Assembly: GCF_023078275.1 (NCBI RefSeq)
Contig: NC_062977.1
Location: 9,941,118 to 10,005,117, forward strand
Direction of reading: 5' to 3'
Length of the DNA: 64,000 nucleotides
From: Leguminivora glycinivorella
Taxonomy: Eukaryota; Arthropoda; Insecta; Lepidoptera; Tortricidae
The notes under the pieces were generated by a model that had not been told where the DNA came from, made no database searches, and was given only the letters and a program-made list of their open reading frames with translations. A program made the translations under genes and the position numbers. This document shows, one piece after another, positions 56,501 to 64,000 of this stretch; position 1 is the first letter of the stretch; the number at the start of each line of letters is the position of its first letter.

Positions 56501-59350
56501 TACGTCATGACTTCGCTAATATTCGGAGCTAACTGTAGCCCTTTCGTAGCACAATATATAAAAAACAAGAACGCCCAGCGCTTCGAGCCTACGATGTTAC
56601 CTGCCTGCGAAGCTATATACAATCAACACTATGTGGACGATTATATAGACAGCCTGCCAGATGAGAAAACCGCTATTGAGTTGATAAGAGATATAAAGTC
56701 CATACATCAGCAAGGTGGCTTCAAGTTACGTAACTGGACTTCAAATAGTAAACAAGTTCTCGAGTCCGTGCCAAAATCAACTCTCGGCGAAGCAGCTGTA
56801 AAGTTCAAAACCGGAGAACAATACGAAAGCGAGCGAACTCTGGGTTTGATCTGGTTTCCACATGAAGATGTACTGGGGTTCGACGTTTCATTTAAGAAGA
56901 TTCCTGAAAACATTATCAACGGAACACAGAGACCGACAAAACGAGACATTCTACGTGTTGTGATGTCTATATTTGACGTTTATGGATTTTTATCTCCGTT
57001 TACTGTTCATGGGAAAATGATAATACAATTATGTTGGCAAGAAAACATAGATTGGGATATGGAAATACCTAACACAATATATGAGAAGTGGTGCAAATGG
57101 ATAAGTTGCTTAAAGTCATTACGCAACATACGACTTCCCAGATTTTATCACAATGCAGCGCATACGAAACCTACGGGAGCGAAAGAGACAGACTCGATCG
57201 CGACGGCGGCCGGCACCTCCAGCGCGCGAGACAAGGATGGCGCGCAAGATAAGGATGAGGCGCGCGCGCACGTGCACCCGCTGGACTTAGAGCCTCCACC
57301 CGTAGACTCCACAACAGACTACGCGAACTTGGAATTGCACTTGTTTTGCGACTCGTCTAGTAAGGCTATGTGTGCCGTGGCGTACTGGCGCTGGGAAAGC
57401 AACGCGCATGTGTACGTTGCATTTGTGGCAAGCAAGTGCCGAATTGCTGCAAATAAAATTACGTCGATCCCGCGACTTGAATTGAACTCTGCAGTCCTGG
57501 CTGCTAGACTGGCTGACACTATAATAAAGGAACATAAAATTAAACCTATACGGAAAATATTCTGGAGTGACTCAACGACAACTTTACACTGGATAAGAAA
57601 TAAGTGTCGCACCTATAAGCCGTACATCGCTAATCGCTTAGGCGAAATAGATGAACTTACCTGCAGTGATGAGTGGAGGTACGTCCCGACGAACCTTAAC
57701 ATAGCGGACGTGGGAACCAGAGAAACATATGAGGAGTCTATCCTACAAGGTCAATGGCTACACGGACCGGTATTCTTATGCGATAATGAGCGCACTTGGC
57801 CGAAGGATTGTTTACAACCTGTAATCAATGAAAATGAATTAGAGTGTGTTAACATTATACAAATGGTAAATGATGAGATACCTATACCTGAGCCTGCGCG
57901 ATTTTCATCGTGGCTGCGTCTGCTCCGAAGTACTCACGCTGTTTTGAAGTTTATAAAAGGATGTCGAAAACTTACCGATAATAATAACGAGACAATGGAG
58001 GAAGCCGAGCGCCTGCTGATAAGACAATCACAGGCCCAGTCGTTTAGTGATGAGATTAAAATCCTGAAAGAGGGAAAATACATAGAAAAAAATAGTAAGT
58101 TACTTACCTTATCACCTTACCTGGACGAACACGGAGTCCTGCGCGTCGGGGGTCGAATCGATGACGCTGCCGACGTGTCACCTGAAACAAAAAGACCAAT
58201 AATCCTAGATGGAAAAGATTACATAACTAGATTGATTGTGAAGTCTTACCATGTCAGCGCCGCTCATCAAAATCAAGAAACCGTGGTGAACAACCTAAAA
58301 CAAAAATATTGGATTACTAAACTTCGCCCAACGGTTAAAAATATTGCTTCTAAATGTATGATCTGCAGAATAAAGAAAAGCAGACCTGAAATTCCCAGAA
58401 TGGGAAACTTACCTGAAGCACGGATGGCTCATCACCAGCGCCCGTTCACCTTCTGTGGAATAGACCTGTTTGGGCCGCAAGAAGTCGCTATAGGGAGAAG
58501 ACGAGAGAAGAGGTATGGGGTCATTTTTACCTGTTTAACCGTCAGGGCTATTCATTTAGAAACCGTCGCGTCCTTGACTACCGACGCCTTAATTATGGCC
58601 CTCAGACGCATGGCCGCGAGGAGGGGATGGCCTCAACAAATCTTCTCTGACAACGGAACGAATCTTCGTGGGGCCGACGTCGAGCTGAAAAGGGCACTTC
58701 AGGAACTGAAAAATAATGATGAGGTACGCAACGCTGCCATGAATCACGGGACCAAATGGACGTTCATTCCCGCCGCTAGTCCACACTGGGCTGGGGCATG
58801 GGAGCGTATGATAAGAAGTGTAAAGGCCTCGCTGAAAATTGTCCTGAAAGAACGTGCGCCCAGAGAAGAGACTTATAACACGCTGTTAGCCGAGGTGGAA
58901 AATATTGTTAATAGCCGACCTCTAACGCACGTGTCTGTGGAAGCTGGAAGTGCAGTGACCTTGACACCAAACCATTTTTTATTGAGCTCGTCGTCTAACT
59001 TACCTCAGATGGGCATCTTTGATAATTCCGAGTTTTTCCTGAGAAAACAATGGCGGATTGCACAGAGGCTTGCCGACCTATATTGGAAACGCTGGGTAAG
59101 AGAAGTTTTACCAGATTTGTTGCCTCGACAGAAATGGAATAAAGAGCAGAGGCCCTTGCAAGTGGGAGACCTAGTTCTCATTGTCGACCCTGATGGGCCC
59201 CGTAATGTCTGGCCACGAGGCATCATCGAACAGACCTTGCCAGGGCGAGACGGACGAACCAGAATGGTTAGAATAAGGACGAAAACGGGTGTCCTTACCC
59301 GGTCCGCCGCACGCGTCGCTCGAATACCTGTTGGAGAAGAGTGCTGCTAG
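53585..59350 (+). CDS. BEL/Pao gag-pol polyprotein
   Basis: 1921 residues from the ATG at 53585. An upstream in-frame ATG at 53441 lies inside the LTR and before the primer site, so I reject it. Seen in order: a charged N-terminal coiled-coil-like region (about 75-165, two KKLELE/RRKRLELEAAEKK blocks); gag capsid-like LPTFTGDPMEWLQFK (249-263); two perfect CX2CX4HX4C zinc knuckles at 463-476 and 497-510; aspartic protease with CMLDDGSSVTMI (591-602); reverse transcriptase about 870-1050 with VTADIKDMFLRV and YVDD (1016-1019); RNase H about 1249-1380 with LHLFCDSSS, IPRLEL and FWSDSTTTLHW; integrase zinc region with HVSAAHQN ... CMIC (1556-1594); DDE core D1627, D1689, E1740; and a C-terminal WKRWVREVLPDLLPRQKW domain. 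The linker before RNase H (1190-1247) is long and low in complexity. No env-like frame follows. Confidence 0.97.
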   Translation: MVKTRRTVRKEMERKEAFEAVQSEPSTSAAKDGEVKVQDDKLLEVRSVKSEMFNLEVVPGRHKPVSEKSYTASMDARRKLELESAEKKSQVVQPDKTVVLKAQSAKSNTSGSHKSLSRRSSTSTIEARRKRLELEAAEKKAQIEMQLIDKRLEAELAELEDEYSPPSESDNRSEIAKWVEHSNLELESQRAADQGQPSGSLRPPADVEPGTDGPIQQLACVLKDMMSTSVCNQNNNSNLLSRISTPKELPTFTGDPMEWLQFKSAFDESTRVCKFSDSENLWRLRKCLRGPAKDAVNALLISTTSPEILMSTLELQFGNPDVILSRIVYEIKKLNTMTPDYHKEIIVFSNKIRNYVAAVRALKREEYLQGMSLVTIVLSKLPTILLSKWADYGYQRITDGTTSRFDLLANFLHEEALKVSTCSATLLNTRADNFKRNKYQDKNDFNAQTVLVQSGQSELNNMCRYCKTAKHDLPQCKKFKKSLRKDRWQYVKRRGLCYKCLLSHHDRNTCPAAACDVNNCGLAHHRLLHYVPNDQHNEDNNSTVQVTEIESVPNSEVVANLNSSSTSTRRGMLKVVPINIHGPYGVISTSCMLDDGSSVTMISADLAKRVGARGRRECMRVRGAWKNSEVVCESYLVDITISNKNGQKFTLTAQSANDLDLPNYKMNLVNCDKYTHLQRLKNNFCSENLKPEILIGQDYYQYHLQLPLEIVIGSPEEPCATRTPLGWCIHGRTPGTSSAAPAVHSTLFICHSDVTDDDASETKRLLQDLHEEVRRSFTYDSLGVTSKPRENYNDVCAVKKLDKTAKLIDGRWYVGLPWKNEQCELPDSFPHAMSRLKGVERKMEKCDGYRERYNERVQHLFDNDYAQELKDTAVTSKTWYLPHFGVDNKNKKRLRLVFDCAAETNGLSLNHYLLKGPDLLRSLFGIMLRFREQRIGVTADIKDMFLRVKIREEDQNALRFLYRSDPKGPVNTYVMTSLIFGANCSPFVAQYIKNKNAQRFEPTMLPACEAIYNQHYVDDYIDSLPDEKTAIELIRDIKSIHQQGGFKLRNWTSNSKQVLESVPKSTLGEAAVKFKTGEQYESERTLGLIWFPHEDVLGFDVSFKKIPENIINGTQRPTKRDILRVVMSIFDVYGFLSPFTVHGKMIIQLCWQENIDWDMEIPNTIYEKWCKWISCLKSLRNIRLPRFYHNAAHTKPTGAKETDSIATAAGTSSARDKDGAQDKDEARAHVHPLDLEPPPVDSTTDYANLELHLFCDSSSKAMCAVAYWRWESNAHVYVAFVASKCRIAANKITSIPRLELNSAVLAARLADTIIKEHKIKPIRKIFWSDSTTTLHWIRNKCRTYKPYIANRLGEIDELTCSDEWRYVPTNLNIADVGTRETYEESILQGQWLHGPVFLCDNERTWPKDCLQPVINENELECVNIIQMVNDEIPIPEPARFSSWLRLLRSTHAVLKFIKGCRKLTDNNNETMEEAERLLIRQSQAQSFSDEIKILKEGKYIEKNSKLLTLSPYLDEHGVLRVGGRIDDAADVSPETKRPIILDGKDYITRLIVKSYHVSAAHQNQETVVNNLKQKYWITKLRPTVKNIASKCMICRIKKSRPEIPRMGNLPEARMAHHQRPFTFCGIDLFGPQEVAIGRRREKRYGVIFTCLTVRAIHLETVASLTTDALIMALRRMAARRGWPQQIFSDNGTNLRGADVELKRALQELKNNDEVRNAAMNHGTKWTFIPAASPHWAGAWERMIRSVKASLKIVLKERAPREETYNTLLAEVENIVNSRPLTHVSVEAGSAVTLTPNHFLLSSSSNLPQMGIFDNSEFFLRKQWRIAQRLADLYWKRWVREVLPDLLPRQKWNKEQRPLQVGDLVLIVDPDGPRNVWPRGIIEQTLPGRDGRTRMVRIRTKTGVLTRSAARVARIPVGEECC

Positions 59351-59372
59351 GGGGCAGCACTGGGGTGGGGCA
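59351..59372 (+). other. Polypurine tract of BEL/Pao element 2
   Basis: The stretch ends in TGGGGTGGGGCA immediately before the 3' LTR, and the gag-pol stop lies only 22 bases upstream of the LTR. Confidence 0.7.
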
Positions 59373-59641
59373 TGTGAGCGACGCAATTAGTTTTAAGTTT
59401 TGAATACCTGTTTTACGTTTGTCAAAGCTAGGGGACGAACGGGGAGAACGCGCGGGGCGCGGGAGCGGTCCTGATAGTTAACCGTACTAGAGCAATTTTT
59501 AAACCAGTCGATATACGCTGTTGCTCTCTCCGCACGTCCCTTATCGCTAGTAAATTGTGGATGTACCGCCTTCTACAAAAATATAAGTAGTTTCCTAATT
59601 TTGACTATTTCTTCATCGTAAATGAACCTACAAAGCCTTCA
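59373..59641 (+). repeat. 3' LTR of BEL/Pao element 2
   Basis: 269 bp, same ends as the 5' LTR, about 98% identical. Confidence 0.95.
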
Positions 59642-59646
59642 GTCTG

Positions 59647-60330
59647 CATTGCAGGATGAGCGCTGGTCGTATTTACAGGCATTCCTCTCTCAATGACCTA
59701 ATTCGCCGCGCCCTCAGTACCGCCTCTCTTCCCGCGACTTTGGAGCCATCGGGTCTCTCTGCAGGGGACGGCAAGAGGCCTGATGGCTGCACTCTGGTGC
59801 CATGGAGCCTTGGTCGCCCTTTAGCGTGGGACGCGACCTGCGTTGATACGCTGGCCCCGTCCCACATTGAAGGGTCTACACGGAAGCCTGGGTCTGCCGC
59901 AGACCAGGCACAGACACTCAAGCGACGCAAGTATTCGTTCTTAATGAACGAATACGAGTTTGCGGCGCTTGCAGTGGAAACGCTGGGTCCTTGGTCGACT
60001 GACACGAAAAAATTCGTAAAAGAGGTGTCAGTTCGGCTAGTGGGCGTCTCAGGCGACCCTAGGGCGGGCTCTTTCTTTGCCCAGAGAATAAGTTTGGCGA
60101 TTCAGAGGGGGAATGTAGCCAGCATATTGGGGGGTTTCCCGGAGGGAGATGAATTGGGAGAAGTTTTTTATATATAGTTTTTAGTTTAGTTTGTTTTGTG
60201 TGGTTTTATGTTTAGTTGTAAATCTTAGTAAGTTAGTTAATTTTAAGATTTCGTGTGTCCGTGTCCGTGTTCATGTGTAAATGTTGACTTTATGTTTTAT
60301 GTATTGCAATAAACTATGATGAATAAAGTA
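59647..60330 (+). pseudogene. 3' part of the split LINE: PD-(D/E)XK-like endonuclease and 3' end
   Basis: The frame open to 60177 carries YRHSSLNDLIRRALS, GKRPDGCTLVPWSLGRP then LAWDATCVDT, AVETLGPWS and QRISLAIQRGN. A CCHC-type finger split by the BEL insertion, the RH motif, a PD pair, a downstream WD and the VE pair form the pattern of a restriction-like endonuclease at the C-terminus of a retroelement. The reading frame is the same as that left of the insertion once one target repeat is discounted. After the stop an untranslated region reaches AATAAA signals near 60308 and 60323. It is related in layout, though not closely in sequence, to the fragment at 2007-2760. Confidence 0.8.
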
Positions 60331-60935
60331 AAAATACTAAAAAATTGTCCTCGACTCTGTAATAAGCCTTTAATATCAATGATTTTTTTAAGTAGTTCTT
60401 AAGAGCTGGGAGGGGTAATCTCAAAACAGTGTCAGGTAACTTATTATAAAAATTAATGCATTCATTGCCCAACAAATGATTTCTGTACTTTGCGGACACG
60501 AAACTTCTTTATGGCAAGCTTATTTTTGTTTCTTAGTGTTATAATTATGGATATCAGAATTTTTAGTGAAACAGTCTAAATTCTTAACAACATAAATGAT
60601 ACTATCATAGATGTTTTGGAAAGCTACAGTTAAGATATTTATTTCTTTGAAAAGTTCTCTTCACGTATTCCTAAGTTGTAAATAGAACGAATGGCTCTCT
60701 TTTGTAATACAAAAATAGTCTGTATGTCAGCTACTTTGCCCTAAACCAGAATACCATATGACATTAAACTGTGAAAATGACTATGATACACTAGGCGAGC
60801 TGTCTCAACATTAGTCAGTTGCCTGATTCTCCTAACGGCGTATGCGGCTGAACTTAATTTGTTTGCTAGTTTTCTTATATGAAGAGTCCATTGTAGATTT
60901 TTGTCCAATGTTACCTCTACTTACCTCTAAATACT
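60314..60935 (-). pseudogene. LINE reverse-transcriptase C-terminal fragment
   Basis: On minus, 60925-60620 translates in pieces as LQWTLHIRKLANKLSSAAYAV, RRIRQLTNVETARLVYHS and LQKRAIRSIYNL (each read directly), and the frame 60499-60314 gives NFYNKLPDTVLRLPL and LKKSLILKAYYRVEDNFL. This is the usual end of Jockey/CR1-like LINE proteins. Several frameshifts are present. It abuts the 3' end of the other LINE at about 60330. Confidence 0.8.
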
Positions 60936-61261
60936 CCGAAATGAATGATCGCCACAATTACGCACGATAGCTGTCACGTCTTAACTCGAGTAGCACTAAG
61001 CGTTGACTAAAGAGTCGCCCGTCCCTTTCCCCCTTGTAAAATGTTTACGCTCAAGGTCAGTTTTTGGTTTTAAAATACCTAATACGCATTACACTATGAC
61101 TGAAGAGTTCATTTAAATTCACTAACGTAAATTAAAATATAATTATTCGGTCAGGATATTTGACTATTAAATGTAATTTTTATTTACCAAAGACAAGTAA
61201 AATGGATTAAAGGAGAATGTTGTGTTATTAATTTCTAGGATATTTGCTTAAACCACCTAAG
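60936..61261. other. No gene recognised
   Basis: No motif. Confidence 0.3.
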
Positions 61262-61720
61262 CCACTATTTCGCCGGTTGGGATAAATGGCTAACGTGCAG
61301 TTTTTGACTGCCGCGGTTCTGGATAAACGGCTAACGTGCAGTTCTTTACTACCGCGGTTCTAGATAAATGGTTAACGTGCAATCATGACATTTTTTCATT
61401 CTGGTAAAATGACTTATAAACTAAAACATATAAAATTACATTAAACGAAATTGACTAACATCCAAACAAGTGTTTTTAGCGTTAACATATAGCCAGTATC
61501 TCAATAATTTGTCAAAAAAAGTGGCTTGTTAGAGAAAATGTTTTTAGTAAATTGCCTTTTTCCAAATTGCTAACAAGCCAAAAAAGTCTTCAGATCGTTT
61601 TGAAACCTGGCTCGTTAGACGCAGAAAAAATCGCTGATTCCAATGATGTATATAACTCAATATGCCCAAAAATGGTCTGTTAGTCAATTAGCCTTTCCAG
61701 CGTCGATATTATATTATGTT
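61262..61720. repeat. Repeat with internal 41-bp tandem units
   Basis: Units starting GGATAAATGGCTAACGTGCA at 61280, 61321 and 61362 repeat with a 41-base period (about 2.5 units). The block ends GCCTTTCCAGCGTCGATATT near 61720, and the inverse of that end is found at 51300. Non-coding. Class unknown. Confidence 0.6.
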
Positions 61721-61952
61721 ACAAGTCACAGTCAAGCAATATGCACACAGCTACTTTTGTACTTACGATAGTATATTTGTGCATTTCAGTTATCAAGACT
61801 ACGTGAGTTACATAAAAAGTTACACTACTAAGTACATGTGCTGTTGTAAAAATTGTGAGGGATGAAATAAAATGAACTTACATGGGAAGCTATCATTAAA
61901 ATTAATAAAAATTATTAAAGTTTTTTTTTTCAAGAAACATCAAAACTTCAAA

Positions 61953-62010
61953 AACCGGCCAAGTGCGAGTCGGACTCGCCCACCGAGGGTTCCGTACAAA
62001 CTTTCAATGT
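61953..62010 (+). repeat. 5' fragment of a 'GGTTCCGTA' element
   Basis: ACCGGCCAAGTGCGAGTCGG and GAGGGTTCCGTAC follow an A-run as in the other copies. The rest of the element is not recognised after about 62010. Confidence 0.65.
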
Positions 62011-62117
62011 TTAAAATAATCTGATGGTACTCATATAAGACTTGTCTAGAAGCACAGTATAATAAAGAGTACTATTGTAGTAGAAGTATAGGTACTCTAA
62101 CGAGCATTATTGTGTTT

Positions 62118-62231
62118 AGCGCCATCTCTCGGCAAAATTTACTAAATAATTTACGCGACTTGTGACTTGTGCGAATCTTTAGGCATGGAAAGTCACATGA
62201 AAAGTTGTCGAAACTAATAATAGATGGCGCT
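62118..62231. repeat. Possible small MITE
   Basis: AGCGCCATCT (62118-62127) and AGATGGCGCT (62222-62231) are perfect inverted 10-mers around 94 bases of non-coding sequence. Confidence 0.4.
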
Positions 62232-62294
62232 GCATTCGAATATCTTGACTGATAACTCTATCCATACTATAAAATATACTCTACGGTAGCGCAC

Positions 62295-62690
62295 AGCACA
62301 GCGGATATCATCTCGCTCTAATCTAGAGCAGTCTAACTGGGGAAGTACCTCCGCTTTACAGAAGACCGCGGCCAAATAGCACTAGACCCTACTCATAGTG
62401 TTGTGTTCCTGTCGGTGAGTAAGGCTGCCAGTGCTCAACGAGGGTGCGGTGTTCTGACGACGGGAGGACCTACGGAACTAATTAGTACTGTCTATTGTCC
62501 TTTGATTCGTCGGCACCCCGGACCCTCCTTAGAAAAAGTACAGGTTTGTACAAGTTTCTAATGAGTCGGCAACGCACATGTGCCACCCCTTGAGTGGCAG
62601 GCGTCCATAGGTTACAGTGACCGCTTTCCACTAGGCGGACGGTATGCCTGTTTTCCACCTACGTGGTACAAAAAAAACTCTTTATTAGGG
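62295..62690 (+). repeat. Retroposon ending in an A-run
   Basis: ATCTAGAGCAGTCTAACTGG, CTTTACAGAAGACCGCGGCC and GTCCATAGGTTACAGTGACC mark a GC-richer unit that ends in ACGTGGTACAAAAAAAA. I know closely similar units from moth genomes. No coding frame. Class (SINE or LINE untranslated region) unresolved. Confidence 0.6.
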
Positions 62691-62930
62691 TCAAATAAGA
62701 ATACATGTACAAAAATTACACTTCCAACCTTAAAATAAAACAGGGTACTTAACACTACTTCCATGTGAAAATTCATCCGCAACGCAGGCTTCGTCATGTG
62801 GCCACAAATCCAAATCAACAACATGCTTCGTCAAACAAACCAGTAATGATATCCGCAGCAGGCTTCGTCATATATAAAATAATAACTTTAAGCTAAATGA
62901 AAAACTAAATCAAAATCGATTGATTCACAG

Positions 62931-62996
62931 ACAGACATGTCAAGCGTCAAACCTATTATTATTATAACACTCCGTCGTTTTTGCGTTGGGGGTTAA
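62931..62996 (-). repeat. Dispersed repeat family A, short copy
   Basis: On minus it reads AACCCCCAACGCAAAAACGA and then TTGACATGTCTGTCTGT, matching 88-150. Confidence 0.6.
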
Positions 62997-63040
62997 AAAC
63001 AAGAAACTTCCTTCAAAACTATAATAAAACACAACTTTCT

Positions 63041-63705
63041 ATGAAAATTGGTCAAGTGCGAGTCGGATTTCGACATTTCCATACAAAAATATGTGATGGC
63101 AAAGTTTACTAAATTTAGTACTTTCAAGATTTTGCGTATATCTCGGAAACACGTCGGAAACGATAAGAGATAGAGCAAAATGGACTTCAGATTTGGGCTT
63201 TCGGTGGCACAAATTTTATGTTTTCTTATATAAGTATAGACCTTTTTTTGGACCGATTTAGACAACATTTTGGACAGTCAACTTATAAACGGTCTTAAGC
63301 GCCTCCTTTTTTGAAGGAACTTAAGTCATTTTTGCAAATAATCGATATTTTGAATAATTTCTAAACAGAAATGAATTTCTTTCTACCTGTCAAACGCGCT
63401 CACAAAATGTTAAGACATTTAGTAACTACTTGCAACGGCAGTGAGTGAAAATCTTAATTTGAGTTTTTTTCTCTTGAGTCCGACTTACGCTTGACTGTAG
63501 ATAGTTCTAATAGGTTTTCCTGTAATCTACAGTTAGAGGTCCATCTCGTGTATTTTTTTGAAAATTTTACGCCAAGTAGTAGATAGAATACACTATGTAG
63601 TAGTAGGGGGGTCGGAGAAAATTGGCTGTGACAGACGGACAGACAGACACCGAGTGATCCTATAAGGGTTCCGTCTTTCCTCTTTGAGGTACAGAACCCT
63701 AAAAA
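63041..63705 (+). repeat. 'GGTTCCGTA' element, second subfamily, copy 2
   Basis: Starts TTGGTCAAGTGCGAGTCGGA and ends GAGGTACAGAACCCTAAAAA. The interior matches 6556-7287 (CTTAAG-CGCCTCCTTTTTT, GTAATCTACAGTTAGAGG, and the GACAGACGGACAGACAGACA tract near 63631). The 5' GGTTCCGTA motif is decayed. Confidence 0.7.
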
Positions 63706-64000
63706 AATATCAGGTGTCAATTAGGAACTGCTATTTTATATTAAAATTACACAAGTTACACAACCGATAGAAAACGTGTCTAGGACAAAGGATATTCAAA
63801 TACCTAGTGACAGCTTCTCTGACTAGGCGTTTTATACTGAGGAGTCTACGGAAAGTAATCTATGGTTTAAGCCCTTAATTACCGCCAGGTGTTTGTCAGA
63901 ATGATAAATCCAGTAAAGATTGATGTCTCACGAGTTTCTAAACTCTAAACATTTGTTGTGATCCGATAGTTATAAAGACGTTTAGGACGTGATATGCCGT
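63706..64000. other. No gene recognised
   Basis: AT-rich end of the window. Confidence 0.3.

Larger units (their letters stand above)
53264..59641 (+). mobile_element. BEL/Pao LTR retrotransposon 2 (6.4 kb, full coding region)
   Basis: Two LTRs (270 and 269 bp) start TGTGAGCGACGC and end CCTTCA. A perfect 5-bp target duplication GTCTG lies at 53259-53263 and 59642-59646. Inside are a primer-binding site, one polyprotein frame and a polypurine tract. It is not closely related to element 1. It sits within a LINE endonuclease region, so it is younger than that LINE. Confidence 0.97.

Overview
The window is animal nuclear DNA, AT-rich, and reads as lepidopteran (moth or butterfly). Reasons: many copies of short dispersed repeats that I know as typical of moths (the 'GGCCAAGTGCGAG ... 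GGTTCCGTA' elements with GACA/GACG tracts, and the 'CACGCCTGTATCCCATGAAG' retroposon), two BEL/Pao LTR retrotransposons, many LINE 3' ends, and Tc1/mariner and hAT elements. No bacterial operon logic applies. I recognise no host protein-coding gene; almost every coding signal belongs to a transposable element. The best candidate for a host element is a GC-rich, CpG-rich patch near 10.4-10.6 kb with adjacent CRE and E-box sites.

Layout. 0-11.9 kb: AT-rich DNA with scattered repeats and a frameshifted LINE-type endonuclease fragment (2.0-2.76 kb, minus). 11,903-18,627: a complete, very young BEL/Pao element (minus) with LTRs that look identical, a 5-bp target duplication and one open 1505-codon gag-pol frame, but an in-frame deletion has removed the integrase catalytic core. 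22,431-24,049: a Tc1 transposon (plus) with one premature stop. 27,127-28,369: a decayed mariner element interrupted by a LINE tail. 28.7-34.4 kb: LINE tails, a tRNA-derived SINE, other retroposons and a small hAT element with an 8-bp target duplication.

34,661-44,544: a 9.9-kb structure with long inverted arms made of ~157-bp tandem subunits. It resembles a Foldback-type element and is riddled with later insertions whose borders can be read exactly against the subunits. One insertion is an ORF1-only retroposon with an initiator and a DPE at textbook spacing. Its 3' tail resembles that of an RT-bearing LINE fragment (minus) a few kb away, which suggests a parasite-host pair.

44.5-52.3 kb: LINE C-terminal fragments, hairpin MITEs and tRNA-like retroposons. 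53,264-59,641: a second, different BEL/Pao element (plus) with 270/269-bp LTRs, a GTCTG target duplication and a full 1921-residue polyprotein including DDE integrase. It sits inside the endonuclease region of a decayed LINE (52.4-60.3 kb). 60.3-64 kb: another LINE fragment (minus) and dispersed repeats.

The genes here work as selfish elements and not as a pathway: autonomous LTR and LINE machinery, derivatives that must borrow proteins (the integrase-deleted BEL, the ORF1-only retroposon, SINEs and MITEs), and nested insertions that give a relative chronology.
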